Assembly: GCA_023423275.1 (NCBI GenBank)
Contig: JAFAFW010000064.1
Span: forward strand, 1 to 54,422
Source: Pseudomonadota bacterium
Lineage (GTDB): Bacteria > Pseudomonadota > Alphaproteobacteria > Rhizobiales > Hyphomicrobiaceae
DNA: 54,422 bases
Direction: 5' to 3'
In this document: positions 52,275 to 54,422 of the stretch, piece by piece
Layout of the letters: each line of letters starts with the position of its first letter
Numbering within the stretch: the stretch's first letter is position 1
The notes under the pieces: model-generated
What the model saw: the letters and a program-made list of their open reading frames with translations, nothing else
What the model was told of the DNA's origin: nothing
Database searches by the model: none
Position numbers and translations under genes: made by a program

Positions 52275-53183
52275 CTACGAGAACATCAACGACGACAGTC
52301 GACGGCGGCCGTCGATCGTATGCGGGTCTTTCGGACCCCAGGCCTCGAAAAGCTGCACCAGTTGTTTGCGCGCAGCCTGATCTTCCCAGTTCTTGTCGCG
52401 CCGGAACGATTCCAGCAAATGATCGAGCGCCGCGGCCTTGTTGCCGCCAGCAGCCAGCGCGAGCGCCAGGTCAATCCGCGCCCGGTGATCTGCTGGATTG
52501 GCATTGACCTTAGCTTCAAGGCCAGACGTATCGCCCGCATCGCCGGCCTTCCTGGCAAGTTCCAGTGCGGCAAGCACGCCGACGACGGCGCTCGATTGAC
52601 GCTTGTCCGGCGGCACCAGCTCTATGGTCTGTTCAGCTCGCGCCACATCGCCGGTCTTCAGATAGCATTGTGCCAATCCGGCAAGAGCGGCGACGTTCTG
52701 GGGATCTTCCTGAAGCACGCCGGCGTAAATTTCCGCGGCATCCTGGAGCGCACCGGCCTCGAAGGCCTGATCCGCCTCCTGCAAAATGGCTGCGATGTCC
52801 GCCTGGGCATCCTGACCGATCAACCGATCGATGAGAGCCTTGATGGCGCTTTCAGGCTGAGCCCCCATAAATCCGTCAAGCGGGCGGCCGTCGCGGAATG
52901 CGTAGACCGTCGGCAGCGACTGCACGCGGAGCTGGCCCGGAATGGTCGGATGTTCGTCGACATTGAGCTTCACCAGCCGCACCTTGCCGCCGTAGCTCGT
53001 CACCACCTTTTCCAGAATCGGGGTGAGCTGCTTACAGGGGCCACACCACGCCGCCCAGAAATCGACCAGCACCAGCGCCGACTTGGATGCCTCCAAGACG
53101 TCCTTGGCGAAATTGGCCGTCGTGGTGTCCTTGATCACATCGGCCTGGCCTGCTCCGGCAGGCTGGGCGGTTCCGAAATCCAT
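52275..53183 (-). CDS. YbbN-like thioredoxin with TPR C-terminus (co-chaperone)
   Basis: The 302-residue protein has a thioredoxin domain (about 20-125) with active site WCGPCK and cis-proline in SLPTVYAF, then a helical TPR-type domain with the YbbN C-terminal repeats (AGALQDAAEIYAGVLQEDPQNVAALAGLAQCYLKTG, in part). In E. coli YbbN acts as a chaperone linked to DnaK and GroEL and its active-site CxxC is altered; here both cysteines are present. The ATG at 53183 follows AAGGAG. It is the first gene of a pair with the LON-domain protein. Confidence 0.92.
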   Translation of the reverse strand: MDFGTAQPAGAGQADVIKDTTTANFAKDVLEASKSALVLVDFWAAWCGPCKQLTPILEKVVTSYGGKVRLVKLNVDEHPTIPGQLRVQSLPTVYAFRDGRPLDGFMGAQPESAIKALIDRLIGQDAQADIAAILQEADQAFEAGALQDAAEIYAGVLQEDPQNVAALAGLAQCYLKTGDVARAEQTIELVPPDKRQSSAVVGVLAALELARKAGDAGDTSGLEAKVNANPADHRARIDLALALAAGGNKAAALDHLLESFRRDKNWEDQAARKQLVQLFEAWGPKDPHTIDGRRRLSSLMFS

Positions 53184-53258
53184 CGTAATGTCTCCTTGGG
53201 ACCGTCGCTTGTCCCGCGAATGGGGTGTCGCACTCACCAGATCGGGATGACAGCTTCC

Positions 53259-53765
53259 TCAGACAATAGGTTCATCATCGAGCTGGATGATAACTGGCTC
53301 ATGTCCGGATACCTGAATGAACCGCAAAAGATCGTCGCGCGCAATGTTGGTCGTCGCGGTATTGACCAGCGGATGGCAGTTTATCGTCTCGAACTGCGTC
53401 AGGCGCTGATCCAGAACAAAAGTGACACGGCCGTCCGGGTCGTTGATCAGAGAAAACGCGGTGACGGAGCCTGGCGGAACGCCCAGAACCTCCATCAGCA
53501 GATCAGGCTTTCCGAAGCTCAGGCGCGCGCATCCCAGGCGCTTGTGCAACGACTTCAGATCAACCGGTGCGTGCGCCTCGGCCGTGACCAGGAACAGGCG
53601 TCCCTTGGCATCCTTCAGGAACAGATTTTTCGTATGTCCACCAGGGAGATCGCGTTCCAGCGCCGTGCTCTCGCCGACCGTAAAGACGGCCTCGTGATCG
53701 ACCGTTGTGGCCTGGATTCCGAGCGCGGCCAGGCGAGCAAGCAGCTCGTCGCGTGTCGCAGGCAT
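53259..53765 (-). CDS. Prolyl-tRNA editing deacylase (ProXp/PrdX type, YbaK fold)
   Basis: The 168-residue stand-alone YbaK-like domain hydrolyses mischarged tRNA-Pro (usually alanyl-tRNA-Pro). Typical parts are GGHTKNLFLKDAKGRLFLVT, with the conserved lysine, SFGKPDLLMEVLGVPPGSVTAF (in part) and NCHPLVNTATTNI. Length is normal for PrdX. It is followed on the minus strand by the YbbN-like gene, 76 bp downstream. It could also be aminoacyl-tRNA deacylase of a related class; the GVPPGSVTAF region points to the PrdX branch. Confidence 0.88.
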   Translation of the reverse strand: MPATRDELLARLAALGIQATTVDHEAVFTVGESTALERDLPGGHTKNLFLKDAKGRLFLVTAEAHAPVDLKSLHKRLGCARLSFGKPDLLMEVLGVPPGSVTAFSLINDPDGRVTFVLDQRLTQFETINCHPLVNTATTNIARDDLLRFIQVSGHEPVIIQLDDEPIV

Positions 53766-53945
53766 GATGTGAGCCTTATGAGATCAGGAAACCGAATGCG
53801 GCAATCCAACGGGCCATGCGGCATCCTGGCGGCGCCTGTCAAGGCACACATCCGACATGCCGGCAATCCCTTGCAATCGTATCGGCTTTGCGTCATAAGA
53901 CGGGCCGCGCTGCCTTTCGGGGCGGCCATTACCCTGTTTATGGAT

Positions 53946-54020
53946 GCGGGTGTAGCTCAGGGGTAGAGCACAACCTTGCCAAGGTTGGGGTCGTGGGTTC
54001 GAATCCCATCGCCCGCTCCA
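53946..54020 (+). tRNA. tRNA-Gly (anticodon GCC)
   Basis: A 75-nt cloverleaf with encoded CCA. The acceptor stem GCGGGTG/CGCCCGC (one U-G pair), the D arm with GGGGTA, the anticodon stem-loop with CTTGCCAAG (anticodon GCC), and the T arm with GGTTCGAATCC are all present. It decodes GGC/GGU. A hairpin terminator starts 29 nt after its end. Confidence 0.97.
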
Positions 54021-54048
54021 AAACTCTCAAGAAAATCAATAAGTTGCG

Positions 54049-54077
54049 AAAGAGGTCGGACGAAAGTCCGGCTCTTT
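54049..54077 (+). terminator. Terminator of tRNA-Gly
   Basis: AAAGAG-G-TCGGAC (54049-54061), a GAAA tetraloop (54062-54065), then GTCCGG-CTCTTT (54066-54077) form a strong stem with one bulge. The stem's own end supplies a short U-run. It is placed right after the tRNA. Confidence 0.75.
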
Positions 54078-54109
54078 GCGTTTCTCCGGGCAGCACCGGG
54101 GCAGCACGG

Positions 54110-54422
54110 ATGCGCGCCCGGCTCGTGGGCGTGCTTGTCTCAATCGCTGGTGCGACCATCCTTGCCGGGTGTCAGACGAATGCGGCCTACCAAGCCCAGG
54201 TCAACGCGGACCTGGACGCCCGCCTAAGCGCGTACCACGGATCAAGCATGGCCGAATTCATCGCGCGAACCGGCCTCATACCGGTCAACGCCTATCCCGT
54301 CACAGGCGGCAAGGTATTCGTGATCGAAGGCGCGCCCGTCTACATGACGCTGCCGGCAACGCAAGTCACGCCCGCAATCACAAGATCGTCAAGCTGCCAA
54401 CTTCTCATCCGAACAGTGATGA
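54110..54422 (+). CDS. Lipoprotein of unknown function (partial, runs off the window)
   Basis: The first 104 codons of an open frame beginning at ATG 54110 are visible. MRARLVGVLVSIAGATILAG is followed by Cys21, a lipoprotein signal with LAGC lipobox. The mature part starts QTNAAYQAQVNADLDARLSA, then a helical MAEFIARTGLIPVNAYPV segment and KVFVIEGAPVYMTLPATQV. I do not recognise a family. It follows tRNA-Gly by 89 bp. No clear AGGAGG site lies before the ATG; GGGGCAGCACGG is the nearest purine-rich stretch. Confidence 0.65.
   Translation, partial: MRARLVGVLVSIAGATILAGCQTNAAYQAQVNADLDARLSAYHGSSMAEFIARTGLIPVNAYPVTGGKVFVIEGAPVYMTLPATQVTPAITRSSSCQLLIRTVM

Noticed and set aside
52239..53966. A 575-codon plus-strand frame over the thioredoxin and deacylase genes
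   Set aside because: It is antisense to three well-recognised genes, rich in arginine and histidine, and has no domain.

Overview
The window is a stretch of GC-rich chromosome (about 60 % by eye) from an alphaproteobacterium of the order Hyphomicrobiales (Rhizobiales), most like the Bradyrhizobium/Xanthobacteraceae side. The evidence is the gene order phaB-phaA / phaR / membrane protein / rpmF / mtgA / polyprenyl synthase, the presence of an ethylmalonyl-CoA pathway gene, Fur-type Zur control, and the LexA box form GTTC-N7-GTTC typical of alphaproteobacteria. Nearly all of it is ordinary chromosomal coding sequence. I see no transposase, integrase, prophage or CRISPR array.

Layout. 1-4451: the end of a probable AraC-type regulator, mesaconyl-CoA hydratase and a CoA-ester lyase (C4/C5 acyl-CoA metabolism) separated by a palindromic repeat, then an FAD oxidoreductase and a pyridoxal kinase. 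4562-13701: beta-carbonic anhydrase, phaB/phaA and the divergent regulator phaR, ribosomal protein L32, mtgA, a polyprenyl diphosphate synthase, ispG and a class III nucleotide cyclase. 13703-15895: zur-znuC-znuB zinc operon behind a readable Zur-controlled promoter; znuA is not here. 16203-20356: first RND efflux pair. 20414-25677: small membrane protein, GntR regulator divergent from a three-gene TRAP transporter, a DUF2938 protein and an MgtC-like protein. 25881-28631: Tex and a DUF188 protein. 28639-33703: four-gene imelysin/di-haem oxidoreductase operon, probably for iron, followed by dps. 34638-43758: second RND pair, an M20 peptidase, and an EmrAB-type pump with its MarR regulator. 43836-46491: GNAT protein, hisF and hisA split by an opposite-strand gene. 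46630-47595: a small unknown gene, an orphan Cas2-like gene and a long hairpin. 47706-53765: coaBC, dut, HxlR regulator, FMN reductase, MoeB/ThiF-like E1 protein, Lon-N protein, YbbN-like thioredoxin, prolyl-tRNA deacylase. 53946-54422: tRNA-Gly with its terminator and the start of a lipoprotein gene that runs off the window.

How the genes work together. PhaA and PhaB make 3-hydroxybutyryl-CoA, the branch point between polyhydroxybutyrate storage (sensed by PhaR) and the ethylmalonyl-CoA route in which the mesaconyl-CoA hydratase acts. The zinc operon, the imelysin operon and Dps handle zinc and iron. Three separate efflux systems lie within 27 kb.

The most unusual place is 46.6-47.6 kb. Two exact alphaproteobacterial LexA half-site pairs, in opposite orientation and 47 bp apart, lie just upstream of an orphan Cas2-like gene. 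An 18-bp stem that pairs fully only as plus-strand RNA begins 6 nt after that gene. Both the Cas2-like protein and its upstream neighbour carry C-terminal peptides resembling beta-sliding-clamp binding motifs. I read this as a candidate DNA-damage-induced, replisome-linked module; I know of no description of it. A second well-defined regulatory site is the gntR/TRAP intergenic region, with two perfect TTGCATGCAA palindromes and a gntR promoter that predicts a leaderless mRNA.
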